From contig NZ_MVIF01000029.1 of NCBI RefSeq assembly GCF_002086675.1, forward strand, positions 1 to 52,968: a stretch of DNA of 52,968 nucleotides, given 5' to 3'. This DNA comes from Mycobacterium persicum (GTDB taxonomy: Bacteria > Actinomycetota > Actinomycetes > Mycobacteriales > Mycobacteriaceae). Shown one piece after another: positions 1 through 8,709 of this stretch (the first letter of the stretch is position 1; every line of letters begins with the position of its first letter). The translations under genes were made by a program, and so were the position numbers. The notes beneath the pieces were generated by a model, which made no database searches, was not told the DNA's origin, and was given only the letters and a program-made list of their open reading frames with translations.

Positions 1-123
1 GAGCGGGGAGCACGGGCCAAACAACAACGACCAACCCGGATCCACCTTTACGGGGGTCCCCAACACAGATAAGGGGGATGGGGAACCGGGTCTGCTCTGC
101 GGACACCGCGCCCCTGACTGCCA

Positions 124-1653
124 ATGCAGATCCGCCAGCACCTGGGAGATGCGAAAAGCGCCAACAAACCGGCTGTCATCCTGCATCCGTCCGGGACCAT
201 CGTGACCTTTGCAGACCTGGAAGCCCGGGCCAATCGACTAGCGCACCGATTCCGTCGGGCGGGGCTGCGGGAAGGCGACGTCGTCGCCATTCTGATGGAG
301 AACAACGAACACATCCACGCGGTCATGTGGGCGGCACGCCGCAGCGGCCTGTACTACGTGCCGGTCAACACCCACCTGGCCCCGGCCGAGGCGGCCTACA
401 TCGTCGACAACAGCGGCGCCAAGGCGATCCTCGGGTCCGCGGCGCTTCGCGACACCTGCGCGGGTCTGGCCGGCCATCTTCCCGCAGGCCTGCCGGAGCT
501 GCTGATGATCGCCGACGGCGACCTGGCGGGCTGGGAGCGATACCCGGAATGCGTTGCCGGCCAACCCGGCACACCGATCGACGACGAACGTGAGGGCGAC
601 CTGCTGCAGTACTCGTCGGGAACCACTGGCCGGCCCAAGGGAATCAAACGTGAATTACCCCATGTTCCACCGGATCAGGCGCCGGGGATGATGTCGGCGC
701 TGATCGATTACTGGATGGACCGCGATTCGGTCTACCTGAGCCCGGCGCCGCTCTACCATACCGCCCCGTCGGTGTGGTCGATGAGCGCCCAGGCCGGCGG
801 TATCACCACCGTGGTGATGGAGAAGTTCGATCCCGAGTCGGCGCTCGACGCCATTCAGCGCTACCGGGTGACGCACGGCCAGTTCGTACCGGCGATGTTC
901 ACCAGAATGCTGAAACTGCCTGATTCGGTGCGTAATTCGTACGACGTGTCCAGCCTGAAGCGGGTGATGCACGCCGCGGCGCCGTGCCCGGTCGAGATCA
1001 AGAAGCAGATGATCGACTGGTGGGGACCGATCGTCGACGAGTACTACGCGTCCTCCGAAGCCGTCGGATCCACGCTGATCACCGCCGAGGATTGGCTGGC
1101 GCACCCCGGTTCGGTCGGCAAGCCGATGCAGGGCGCGGTTCATATCCTGGGCCCCGACGGCAACGAACTCCCGCCGGGCCAGCCGGGTGAGATCTATTTC
1201 GAGGGTGGGTTCTCCTTCGAATACCTCAACGATCCGTCGAAAACCGCTGCGTCGCGCGACAAGCACGGCTGGGTGACGGTGGGCGACATCGGCTATCTCG
1301 ACGACGAGGGCTACCTGTATCTGACAGACCGGCGCCATCACATGATCATCTCCGGCGGCGTCAACATCTACCCGCAGGAAACCGAAAACGTGTTGGTGAC
1401 GCACCCGAAAGTGCTCGACGCCGCGGTTTTCGGTGTTCCCGACGGCGAGATGGGACAGCGGGTGATGGCCGCGGTGCAGACCGTCGACCCGGCTGACGCA
1501 ACCGAGGAATTCGCTGCTGAACTGCTGGCGTGGTTGCGGGATCGCCTGTCGCACTTCAAATGCCCCAAATCCATCGCTTTCGAGGCGAAGTTGCCACGCA
1601 CCGACACCGGCAAGCTCTACAAGGACGGGCTGATCGAGAAGTATTCGGCCTGA
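124..1653 (+). CDS. fadD4: Acyl-CoA ligase, FadD4-like
   Basis: ANL-superfamily enzyme that adenylates a carboxylic acid and transfers it to CoA. The 509 residues contain the AMP-binding P-loop YSSGTTGRPKG at about 163-173, a central YYASSE adenine-binding motif, the hinge region TDRRHHMIISGGVNIYPQE near 400, and the C-terminal catalytic lysine in PRTDTGKLYK. Length and position match fadD4 (Rv0214, about 537 residues), first in the conserved block. The ATG at 124 is chosen because similarity to the family begins at once; no strong ribosome-binding site precedes it, so a start upstream of the window is possible. The next gene starts 3 bases after the stop, so the two are probably translationally coupled. 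The substrate cannot be read from the sequence. Confidence 0.9.
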   Translation: MQIRQHLGDAKSANKPAVILHPSGTIVTFADLEARANRLAHRFRRAGLREGDVVAILMENNEHIHAVMWAARRSGLYYVPVNTHLAPAEAAYIVDNSGAKAILGSAALRDTCAGLAGHLPAGLPELLMIADGDLAGWERYPECVAGQPGTPIDDEREGDLLQYSSGTTGRPKGIKRELPHVPPDQAPGMMSALIDYWMDRDSVYLSPAPLYHTAPSVWSMSAQAGGITTVVMEKFDPESALDAIQRYRVTHGQFVPAMFTRMLKLPDSVRNSYDVSSLKRVMHAAAPCPVEIKKQMIDWWGPIVDEYYASSEAVGSTLITAEDWLAHPGSVGKPMQGAVHILGPDGNELPPGQPGEIYFEGGFSFEYLNDPSKTAASRDKHGWVTVGDIGYLDDEGYLYLTDRRHHMIISGGVNIYPQETENVLVTHPKVLDAAVFGVPDGEMGQRVMAAVQTVDPADATEEFAAELLAWLRDRLSHFKCPKSIAFEAKLPRTDTGKLYKDGLIEKYSA

Positions 1654-1656
1654 CCG

Positions 1657-2610
1657 ATGCTCCGTGTAGTTGACCTGTCGATCCCCGCGGATGAGCGGGA
1701 CGTGGGTGTGGCGTCGCCACCCGGCGTGATCGTCGCCCACGGCTCGCCTACGGATGAATTCTGGCTGGAAACAGCGACTTTCACGCTGACTGACCAGCCA
1801 TGTGGCGATCGCCGGGTGGTCACCGTGGCGTCGGTGTCCGAGGCGTTGGCGGACGTGACGCGGCGCTGCCGGCACTGGCCGCAGGCCAGCGCCATGTGCA
1901 ACGACGTGCTGCGGGCCCTGGATCCCGCCGGTGCGACGCTGGCCGGCGTGGTCACCGAATCACTGGCGTATTCGACCCTGCAGGCCGGACCGGAGTTCGC
2001 ACGCTGGCTCGACGATCGCGGCCCGGCCGCCGTTCCGGGCACGGCCGACGCGGTGCTCGTGGACCGCGACAAGGACACCCTGCGGATCCGGTTCAACCGG
2101 CCACGCCGACACAATGCGTTCTCCACCGATGTGCGCGCCGCGCTGCTGGAGGCGTTGACCGTAGCCCGGCTGGACCCGTCGGTCACCGGAATCGTGTTGA
2201 GCGGCAACGGCCCATCGTTTTGCAGTGGTGGCGACCTCGCCGAGTTCGGCGCCTTTGCCGATCCGGTAAGCGCGCACTTTGCCCGCACCCGGCATAGTCC
2301 AGCGCTGGTGCTCGACGAACTCAGAGCCAGGCTTGGCCGGGCATGCCGGGCCGAGGTCCACGGGCGGGTGCTGGGCAGCGGGCTGGAGATGGCGGCGTTC
2401 TGCGGATGGGTTGTGGCCCGGCCCGATTCGGTGTTCGGGCTGCCCGAACTGAGCCTCGGGCTGATCCCCGGCGCCGGTGGCACCGTCAGCATTACCCGAC
2501 GGATCGGACGCTGGCGCACGGCATATCTGGTGCTCTCCGGCCGAACCATCGACGCCGCGACCGCCCTGGCCTGGGGCCTGGTGGACGCCATCTCGGCAGC
2601 CACCGGTTAG
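1657..2610 (+). CDS. Crotonase-family protein with N-terminal extension
   Basis: Enoyl-CoA hydratase/isomerase fold. The crotonase domain occupies about residues 130-317: NRPRRHNAF at 147-155, oxyanion-hole region SFCSGGDLAEF near 188-198, and two glutamates in the positions of the classical hydratase pair, E244 in GSGLEMA and E264 in GLPELSLGLIPG. About 125 residues precede it, which typical crotonases (about 260 residues) lack; I recognise no named domain there. The ATG lies 3 bases after the fadD4 stop, so the pair probably acts in one pathway, the ligase making the acyl-CoA and this protein hydrating or isomerising the enoyl derivative. Convergent with the CD225 gene. Confidence 0.85.
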   Translation: MLRVVDLSIPADERDVGVASPPGVIVAHGSPTDEFWLETATFTLTDQPCGDRRVVTVASVSEALADVTRRCRHWPQASAMCNDVLRALDPAGATLAGVVTESLAYSTLQAGPEFARWLDDRGPAAVPGTADAVLVDRDKDTLRIRFNRPRRHNAFSTDVRAALLEALTVARLDPSVTGIVLSGNGPSFCSGGDLAEFGAFADPVSAHFARTRHSPALVLDELRARLGRACRAEVHGRVLGSGLEMAAFCGWVVARPDSVFGLPELSLGLIPGAGGTVSITRRIGRWRTAYLVLSGRTIDAATALAWGLVDAISAATG

Positions 2611-2648
2611 GCGCAAACCCGTTGGCGCACAACGTTGGAACGCCTCGA

Positions 2649-3056
2649 TCAGTAGCCGGAATAGGTGGTGATGGTGGAAGGCATGTTGTGATCGACCGAC
2701 ACCGCCACAGCAATCAGGATCACGTAAATCACCCCGACGATCACACCAATGACCGCCCCGGCGATCGCGCTGATGATGGCCCACTTCTTGGCGTTGGCGG
2801 ACGCGGCCTGCGCCTCGGCGTAGCGGCCTTGGGCCCACAGCCCGGAGACCTTGGTGGAGTACACGATCGACACGATGCCGAACGGCAGGCAGCACAAGAT
2901 GGTGGCCAGAATCGCCCAGACGAGGTAGTTGTCCGGCTCGGGTGCGTAACCGGGTTGCGGGGCCGGCCAACCGGGTTGCGGTTGTTGACCCTGCCAGCCC
3001 GGCTGCTGGCCCTGCCACTCGGGGGAACCTCCGTACGGCCCTGGCGGATAACTCAT
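2649..3056 (-). CDS. CD225/dispanin-family membrane protein
   Basis: A 135-residue protein with a Pro/Gln/Gly-rich N-terminus (about 1-42, repeating WQGQQPG-like units) and two hydrophobic segments (about 44-69 and 91-121) joined by a short loop with the dispanin-like pattern GRYAEAQAASANAKKWA. The double cysteine CCLPFG in the first segment is typical of the CD225 family, which includes animal IFITM proteins and many actinobacterial small membrane proteins. The ATG at 3056 is preceded by an excellent AAAGGAGG about 7 bases upstream, which rules out the longer open frame further upstream. It follows fadE3 on the same strand with an 81-base gap. Function is unknown; membrane anchoring is certain enough from the sequence. 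Confidence 0.85.
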   Translation of the reverse strand: MSYPPGPYGGSPEWQGQQPGWQGQQPQPGWPAPQPGYAPEPDNYLVWAILATILCCLPFGIVSIVYSTKVSGLWAQGRYAEAQAASANAKKWAIISAIAGAVIGVIVGVIYVILIAVAVSVDHNMPSTITTYSGY

Positions 3057-3137
3057 GGCTGCCCTCCTTTGGTGCCTACCCTTGGGTTCCCTGGGCGAAG
3101 TCAGGCAAATATACAGCACCGGTCGCCGACATATCGG

Positions 3138-4325
3138 CTAGATGCCGCCCCGGGCCACCAGTTGTCCGGCGATCACATTGCGCTGGATCTCGTTGGTGCC
3201 TTCGCCGACGATCATCAGGGGCGCATCGCGAAAATAGCGTTCGACGTCGTATTCGGTTGAGTAGCCGTAGCCGCCGTGAATGCGCACCGCGTTCAACGCG
3301 ATCTCCATCGCCACCTCGGAGGCGAACAGCTTGGCCATCCCTGCCTCCATGTCGCAGCGCTGGCCGCTGTCGTAGCGCTCGGCGGCGTAGCGGGTCAGTT
3401 GGCGTGCCGCGGTGAGTTTGGTTGCCATATCGGCCAGATAGTTGCCGACGGCCTGATGCTTCCAAATCGGCTGACCGAAGCTCTCCCGCTGCTGGGCATA
3501 GGCGAGCGCGTCTTCCAGTGCCGCGGTCGCCACCCCCAGGGCGCGGGCCGCCACTTGGATGCGGCCCGTTTCGAGGCCCTTCATCATCTGCGAAAAGCCT
3601 TCCCCCATACGGCTTCCCAACACTGCCGACACCGGCACCCGGTAGTCGTCGAAGGACAACTCGCAGGACTCGACGCCCTTGTAGCCCAGCTTGGGCAGGT
3701 CCCGCGACACCGTCAGGCCCGGTCCGGGCTGGACCAGCACGATCGAGATCCCCTTATAGCGCGGTAGGGCAGTGGGATCGGTCTTGCACAGCAACGCGAT
3801 CAGCCCGGAGCGGCGCGCGTTGGTGATCCAGGTCTTGGCGCCGTTGATCCGCAAGCCGCCGGAGCCCTGCGCGGAGCCCTGCGCGGGATCCGGCAGCGCG
3901 GTGGTCGACATGTTCTGCAGGTCGGAGCCGCCGCCGGGCTCGGTGAGCGCCATGGTGGCCCGCAGCTCGCCGGTGGCCATCGGCGGCAGATAGGCCGTCT
4001 TCTGCTCTTCGGTGCCGAACAGCGTCAGCAGCTTGGCCACGACGGTGTGCCCGCCCATCGCCCCGGCCAGGCTCATCCAGCCCCGGGCCAGCTCCTGGGT
4101 GACCTGCACATAGCACGGCATCGACACCGGCGACCCGCCGTACTCTTCGGGGACGGCCAGGCCGAAGATACCGATCCGCTTCATCTGCTCGATCCACGCC
4201 TCGGGGTAGGCGTTGGCGTGTTCCACCTCGCGGACGCTCGGTCTCACGTCGCGGTCGATGAAGGCCCGAACGGTGTCGACCAGCATCGCTTCTTCGTGAT
4301 TCAGCTCATTGCTCACCCGTGCCAT
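3138..4325 (-). CDS. fadE3: Acyl-CoA dehydrogenase, FadE3-like
   Basis: FAD-dependent acyl-CoA dehydrogenase of 395 residues that introduces the alpha-beta double bond into an acyl-CoA. Visible family signatures are MALTEPGGGSD (flavin/substrate motif), TWITNARRSG, and the C-terminal RIHGGYGYSTEYDVERYFRD followed by GEGTNEIQR, whose glutamate is the expected catalytic base. GAGGG-like sequence lies about 6 bases before the ATG at 4325. A GTG four codons in (MARVSNE) is an alternative start. Divergent from the Rv0216-type hydratase with only 39 bases between starts, so the two probably share a control region. Ortholog by position of Rv0215c, which is annotated shorter. Confidence 0.9.
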   Translation of the reverse strand: MARVSNELNHEEAMLVDTVRAFIDRDVRPSVREVEHANAYPEAWIEQMKRIGIFGLAVPEEYGGSPVSMPCYVQVTQELARGWMSLAGAMGGHTVVAKLLTLFGTEEQKTAYLPPMATGELRATMALTEPGGGSDLQNMSTTALPDPAQGSAQGSGGLRINGAKTWITNARRSGLIALLCKTDPTALPRYKGISIVLVQPGPGLTVSRDLPKLGYKGVESCELSFDDYRVPVSAVLGSRMGEGFSQMMKGLETGRIQVAARALGVATAALEDALAYAQQRESFGQPIWKHQAVGNYLADMATKLTAARQLTRYAAERYDSGQRCDMEAGMAKLFASEVAMEIALNAVRIHGGYGYSTEYDVERYFRDAPLMIVGEGTNEIQRNVIAGQLVARGGI

Positions 4326-4364
4326 ATTGACCCTCGCTTTGACCGGCTGCCAGCATGTGGCGTT

Positions 4365-5369
4365 GTGACATACGCGGACACTCGCCCGGGCGGGCCCTAC
4401 TTCGACGACCTCTCGCTAGGCCAGACATTCGACTGGGCGCCGGCGATGACGCTGTCGTCGGGGCTGGCCGCGGCCCATCAGGCGATCGTGGGTGACCGGC
4501 TGCGGCTGTCCCTGGACGCACAGCTGTGCGCGGCGGTGGTCGGCGCATCCGCACCCCTGGCGCACCCGGGCCTGGTCTGCGACGTGGCGATCGGGCAGTC
4601 GACCCTGGTGACGCAGCGGGTCAAAGCCAACCTGTTTTACCGTGGCCTGACGTTTCACCGATTCCCGGTGATCGGCGACACCGTCTACACCCGCACCGAA
4701 GTGGTCGGGTTGCGCGCCAATACGGCCAAACCGGGTCGTGCCCCAACCGGACTGGCGGCGCTGCGGATGACGACCGTCGACCAGGCCGATCGGTTGGTGC
4801 TCGACTTCTACCGGTGCGCCATGTTGCCGGCCGGCCCGGATTGGCGGCCTGACGGCGCCCCCGACGATGACGTGTCCACCATCGGCGCCGGGGTGACCGG
4901 ACCGCCCGTCGACCCCACCAGCGGCTGGGACGCCGAGGCGTTCCGCAGTAGGGTGCCCGCTCCGCACTTCGACGACGGCATTGCGGGTTCGGTCCTGCAC
5001 AGCACCGCCGACCTGGTCAGCAGCGCCCCCGAGCTGGCTCGGCTTACCCTCAATATCGCGGCAACACACCATGATTCGCGGGTCGGCGGGCAACGTCTGG
5101 TCTACGGCGGGCACACCATCGGGCTGGCGTTCGCGCAGGCCTGCCGATTGCTGCCGAACCTGGTGACGGTGCTGGGCTGGGAACACTGCGACCACACCGG
5201 GCCGGTGCGCGAGGGCGACACCCTCTACAGCGAACTGCACGTCGAGTCCGCCCGGCCCACCGGGAACGGCGGGGTGCTGGGGCTGCGGTCGCTGGTCTAC
5301 GCCGCCGGCGACGCGGACGAGCCGGACCGGCAGGTGCTGGACTGGCGGTTCACCGCGCTGCAGTTCTGA
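4365..5369 (+). CDS. Double-hotdog (R)-hydratase-like protein, Rv0216 type
   Basis: A 334-residue protein matching in length and position Rv0216 (about 337 residues), a double-hotdog MaoC-like protein. The N-terminal half begins GGPYFDDLSLGQTFDWAPA and contains LFYRGLTFHRFPVIGDTVYT; the C-terminal half contains RLVYGGHTIGLAFAQACRLLPN and TGPVREGDTLYSELHVES, both typical hotdog helix and strand motifs. The GTG at 4365 is chosen because it sits next to the conserved N-terminus; the open frame continues upstream across fadE3 without sense. It probably hydrates or binds an enoyl-CoA made by the divergent dehydrogenase. The classical hydratase Asp/His dyad is not obvious, so catalytic activity is uncertain. 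Confidence 0.85.
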   Translation: MTYADTRPGGPYFDDLSLGQTFDWAPAMTLSSGLAAAHQAIVGDRLRLSLDAQLCAAVVGASAPLAHPGLVCDVAIGQSTLVTQRVKANLFYRGLTFHRFPVIGDTVYTRTEVVGLRANTAKPGRAPTGLAALRMTTVDQADRLVLDFYRCAMLPAGPDWRPDGAPDDDVSTIGAGVTGPPVDPTSGWDAEAFRSRVPAPHFDDGIAGSVLHSTADLVSSAPELARLTLNIAATHHDSRVGGQRLVYGGHTIGLAFAQACRLLPNLVTVLGWEHCDHTGPVREGDTLYSELHVESARPTGNGGVLGLRSLVYAAGDADEPDRQVLDWRFTALQF

Positions 5370-5398
5370 ACCGCCGCGCGCGCATTACGCTCGGCTGG

Positions 5399-6556
5399 GT
5401 GAGCTGCACCCTGGCCAGGTGGGGGAGTAGCGGGCTGGCCTACCTGACCGGTCTGCCCGGCGGGCCGCCCGACTTCTCCCGCGCCAACGTGTTGCGCCGG
5501 GCCGAGGCGCTCGCCGCCAATGCGGCCACACTGCTGACCGGGCGGGCCGGGTTGCTGGGACTGACCCGCCGGGGCCGGGTGTCGGCCGGCGGAGCCACCC
5601 GGTTGCTCGCGGCCGCCGACGGCTGCCTCGCGATCACGTTGTCGCGCCCCGACGACGTCGCCGCCGTTCCGGCGCTGCTGCAGGTCGATCGGCTGCCCGA
5701 AGACCCCTGGCCCGCCATCCAGCGGTGGGCCGCGACGTCGCGCGCGTCCACGATCCTCGAGCGGACCCAGCTCCTCGACATCCCCGCCGCGGGACTCGGT
5801 GAGGCAACGGCCGCACCGCCGCGGATTCGTCGCGCCGGGCCGCGCGGCGCTGCGCGCGGACCGGCCGGCCTGCTCGTCGCCGACCTGTCGTCGATGTGGG
5901 CCGGTCCGCTCTGCGGGCAGCTGCTGGCCCGAGCGGGCGCGACTGTCGTGAAAATCGAAAGCCCGAGCCGCCGTGACGGCACCCGAGCCGGCGACCGCTC
6001 CTTCTTCGACTGGATAAACGGTGAAAAGCTCTCGTACTGCCTCGATTTCGACGAACAGGCTGACGAGCTGCGACAGCTATTGACCGTCGCGGACATCGTG
6101 ATCGAGGGTTCACGGCCCATTGCGTTGGCGCGACGACGCCTCGGGCCCGACCACATTGCGCCGCGGCCCGGGCGAATCTGGTTGCGCGTCAGCGGCTATG
6201 GCGAACAGTCCGGACGGCCGGCCTTCGGTGACGATGCCGCGGTGGCCGGTGGACTCGTCGGATCCGCTGCCGACGGGCCGGTGTTCTGTGGCGACGCCAT
6301 CGCCGACCCGCTGGCCGGCATCGAGGCAAGCCGGGCGATCACCGAATCGCTGGGGCGCGGCGGCGGCGAACTCATCGACGTATCACTGGCAGCCGTCGCC
6401 GCCGGCTACGCCGCACTACCACTGACGGCATCGGCATCGACCTACCCGATTCGGCCACCGTCGCCGCCGCCGCCGTGCGGGGCCGCTGCCGAACTCGGCG
6501 CCGACAACGACGCCGTGCGCCGTCTGGTCGATCAAAGACGCGCGCTGCCATGCTGA
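5399..6556 (+). CDS. CaiB/BaiF (family III) CoA-transferase, rearranged domains
   Basis: A 385-residue protein. Residues about 157-340 carry the start of a family III CoA-transferase: GLLVADLSSMWAGPLCGQLL, ATVVKIESPSRRDGTR, WINGEKLSYCLDF, and CGDAIADPLAGIEAS, where D303 lies in the position of the catalytic aspartate. In ordinary members this block is N-terminal. Here it is preceded by about 155 residues that look like the usual C-terminal part (ADGCLAITLSRPDDV at 73-87, and ERTQLLDIPAAGLGEA at 121-136), so the order appears permuted. The C-terminus is Pro-rich and short. GTG start at 5399; no good ribosome-binding site. The stop overlaps the amidohydrolase start (ATGCTGA), so the two are co-translated. 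Confidence 0.8.
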   Translation: MSCTLARWGSSGLAYLTGLPGGPPDFSRANVLRRAEALAANAATLLTGRAGLLGLTRRGRVSAGGATRLLAAADGCLAITLSRPDDVAAVPALLQVDRLPEDPWPAIQRWAATSRASTILERTQLLDIPAAGLGEATAAPPRIRRAGPRGAARGPAGLLVADLSSMWAGPLCGQLLARAGATVVKIESPSRRDGTRAGDRSFFDWINGEKLSYCLDFDEQADELRQLLTVADIVIEGSRPIALARRRLGPDHIAPRPGRIWLRVSGYGEQSGRPAFGDDAAVAGGLVGSAADGPVFCGDAIADPLAGIEASRAITESLGRGGGELIDVSLAAVAAGYAALPLTASASTYPIRPPSPPPPCGAAAELGADNDAVRRLVDQRRALPC

Positions 6557-7872
6557 TTCGGCGGGCCACCTTGCTGGACGGGACGAGAGCCGATGTCCGG
6601 GTGGACGCCTTGATCGACGAGGTCGGCGACGGCCTGGTCGCGGCGCCGGGTGAACGGGTTCTCGACGCAGCCGGCGGGACGGTGCTGCCCGGCCTGCACG
6701 ACCACCACGTGCACCTGCGCTCGGCGGCCGCGGCTCTGGATTCGCTACTCGTCGGGCCACCCGCCGTTTGCACCAAAGCGGTTCTGGTACAGGCACTGTC
6801 GGAGGCCAGGCCGAGCTCCGACGGGTGGCTCCGCGCGATCGGCTATCACGAATCCGTCGCCGGGCGGTTGGACCGCAACGTGCTCGATGCACTGGTGCCC
6901 GATATTCCGGTGCGCATCCAGCATCGCAGTGGTGCCCTGTGGATCCTCAACTCCGCGGCACTGGCCCGCATTGGCCTGGCCGGCCACCCCGATGGTCGGC
7001 TGCCCAGCGCCGCTTCCGATTGGCCGGACGGGTTGCCGCGGCGCGAAACCGACCTCGTGCGACTGAGTGACCGGCTCACCTCGATGGGCGTCACCGGAGT
7101 CACCGACGCCACCCCGGATCTGGGCGCCGACGACACGGAGTCGCTGCTGACCGCGCATCGCCGCGGCGAATTCCAGCCGCGGGTGCGGTTTTTGGCGCCA
7201 GGCAAGAAGATCCTGCACGACGACCGGCTGGATCTGGACGCCCTGACTGCCTGGATCACCGGCTGCCACCACGCCGGCCGCCCGGTGGCCGTGCACTGCG
7301 TGACCGCGGCTCAGCTGGTGGTGACCATCGCGGCGCTGCGCGGCGCCGGCAGCCATCCGCTCGATCGGATCGAGCACGCCGCCGTGGTGCCCGACGACAA
7401 CCTGGCCGACCTGCGCGATCTCGGGGTGACCGTGGTGACTCAGCCCAATTTCGTTGCCGAGCGCGGTGATCAGTACCTTGCCGAGATCCCGGCCGTCGAG
7501 CATCATCAGCTCTGGCGAGTCGCGTCGTTCCTGAAAGCGCAAGTGCCGGTGGCATTGTCGACCGATATGCCGTTCGGTCTCGGCGACCCGTGGGCGGCCA
7601 TGCGCGCCGCGGTGCATCGCGCGACATCCGGCGGGGCGGTGCTCAATCCCGATGAATGCGTTCCGGCGCGAACAGCTTTGACAATGTTTCTGGGTCACCC
7701 GGATGAGCCCGGGCGGGTGCGCACGGTTGCGGCGGGGCAACCGGGAGACCTGTGCGTGCTGTCGCAGCCGCCCGCAACGGCGTTGGCTCAGCTGGACGCC
7801 GGCCTGGTGACCGCAACCATCATTGGCGGCGAGATCGCCTATACCAGCGGTCCGGATTACCCGCGAGCGTAA
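6550..7872 (+). CDS. Amidohydrolase-family metal-dependent hydrolase
   Basis: A 440-residue amidohydrolase-superfamily protein with the start typical of cytosolic members: an N-terminal small beta domain, then GGTVLPGLHDHHVHLRS with the metal-binding HxH at H53/H55. Later expected metal ligands are visible: His in PVAVHCVTA, His in LDRIEHAAVV, and the Asp in ALSTDMPFG. The closing AGQPGDLCVL is typical of YtcJ/imidazolonepropionase-like enzymes. It would hydrolyse a C-N or ester bond in a small substrate; which one is unknown. The ATG at 6550 overlaps the CoA-transferase stop by 7 bases. Its last 16 bases overlap the truncated 3' end of lipW on the other strand, which marks a rearrangement boundary. 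Confidence 0.85.
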   Translation: MLIRRATLLDGTRADVRVDALIDEVGDGLVAAPGERVLDAAGGTVLPGLHDHHVHLRSAAAALDSLLVGPPAVCTKAVLVQALSEARPSSDGWLRAIGYHESVAGRLDRNVLDALVPDIPVRIQHRSGALWILNSAALARIGLAGHPDGRLPSAASDWPDGLPRRETDLVRLSDRLTSMGVTGVTDATPDLGADDTESLLTAHRRGEFQPRVRFLAPGKKILHDDRLDLDALTAWITGCHHAGRPVAVHCVTAAQLVVTIAALRGAGSHPLDRIEHAAVVPDDNLADLRDLGVTVVTQPNFVAERGDQYLAEIPAVEHHQLWRVASFLKAQVPVALSTDMPFGLGDPWAAMRAAVHRATSGGAVLNPDECVPARTALTMFLGHPDEPGRVRTVAAGQPGDLCVLSQPPATALAQLDAGLVTATIIGGEIAYTSGPDYPRA

Positions 7873-8479
7873 CGTCGCGGCGAAAATCCAGGATCCCACA
7901 ACCGATAGCGCGCGTCGGCGGCGGCCGCGGAACTGCGGTCATCGAGCATCGGGTAGGTCAGCAGCTGAAATACCGGCGCGATTTCGCCGCGGTCGCGCGC
8001 CAGCAGGGCCAGCGCCGCGGCAAGACCGCCGCCCGCGCTGGCGCCGCCGATAGCGATCCGGCGCGGGTCCACCGCGGGCAGCGCGGCCAGCCAGCGCAGC
8101 GCCGAGTAGCAGTCTTCCAACGGCGCGGGGTAGGGGTGCTCGGGTGCCAGCCGGTACTCCACCGAGGCGACGGTGATGCCCAGCGTCCGGGCGAACCGGC
8201 GGCACAGCCGGTCATCCTGGGCGGCCTTGCCCAGCACATATCCGCCACCGTGAATCCACAGCAGGGCGGGTGTCGGCTCGGTGACACCGTGCCCCGGTAA
8301 AGCCGGACGCCGGCACCCGAGCCCAGCGTGATCACCTCGACATCGCCGGGCGTCGCGCGGCCGGTCAGCGCGATTAGCGCCCGGATTGCCGGCAATGTCC
8401 GGGGACCGACCAGTCGTCGTGGTGCGAAGCGGGCGGTTCGGCGCAGATCCGGATGGACGACGTCACCGTTGGCGCGCAC
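7857..8479 (-). pseudogene. lipW: lipW remnant: frameshifted and 3'-truncated esterase
   Basis: Alpha/beta-hydrolase of the hormone-sensitive-lipase type in two frames. The 5' part starts at GTG 8479 and reads VHPDLRRTARF...GSGAGVRLYRG. The 3' part in the next frame reads PTPALLWIHGGGYVLGK (oxyanion HGGG) and IAIGGASAGGG (nucleophile serine), then ends at TAA 7857. Adding one G to the four-G run at 8292-8295 (C on the + strand) joins the frames cleanly, so one base was lost there, by mutation or sequencing error. The protein also stops soon after DDRSSA, roughly 100 residues before the expected Asp/His of the triad, exactly where the amidohydrolase 3' end lies. The missing end makes it inactive even if the frameshift is an error. 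Confidence 0.85.
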
Positions 8480-8709
8480 CTACCCAGTATGTGCCCGGTC
8501 GCGGGCGCACGAGGTGGCGGCGGAGTTTCTGCCAAACGCTGAGTCCTTGCTGACCGTTCGGACACGGCAAGCCGTCGCTCTTGGCGAACTTTGGTGTAGC
8601 CGACCGGGGAACCGGGTACTGGTGGAGGTGCTGGCGCATGCGGTTCCTGCCGGCGCGTTTACCGGTCGGTGGAGCCGGCCATGGCCGGGCAGGATGCGAG
8701 GAGCGTGGA

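Noticed and set aside
655..1875. 406-codon open frame on the minus strand across fadD4
   Set aside because: Antisense shadow from high GC; fadD4 on the other strand has all family motifs.
8292..8295. Treating lipW as intact with only a sequencing error
   Set aside because: Even with the frame repaired, the 3' third of the enzyme with the Asp and His is absent.
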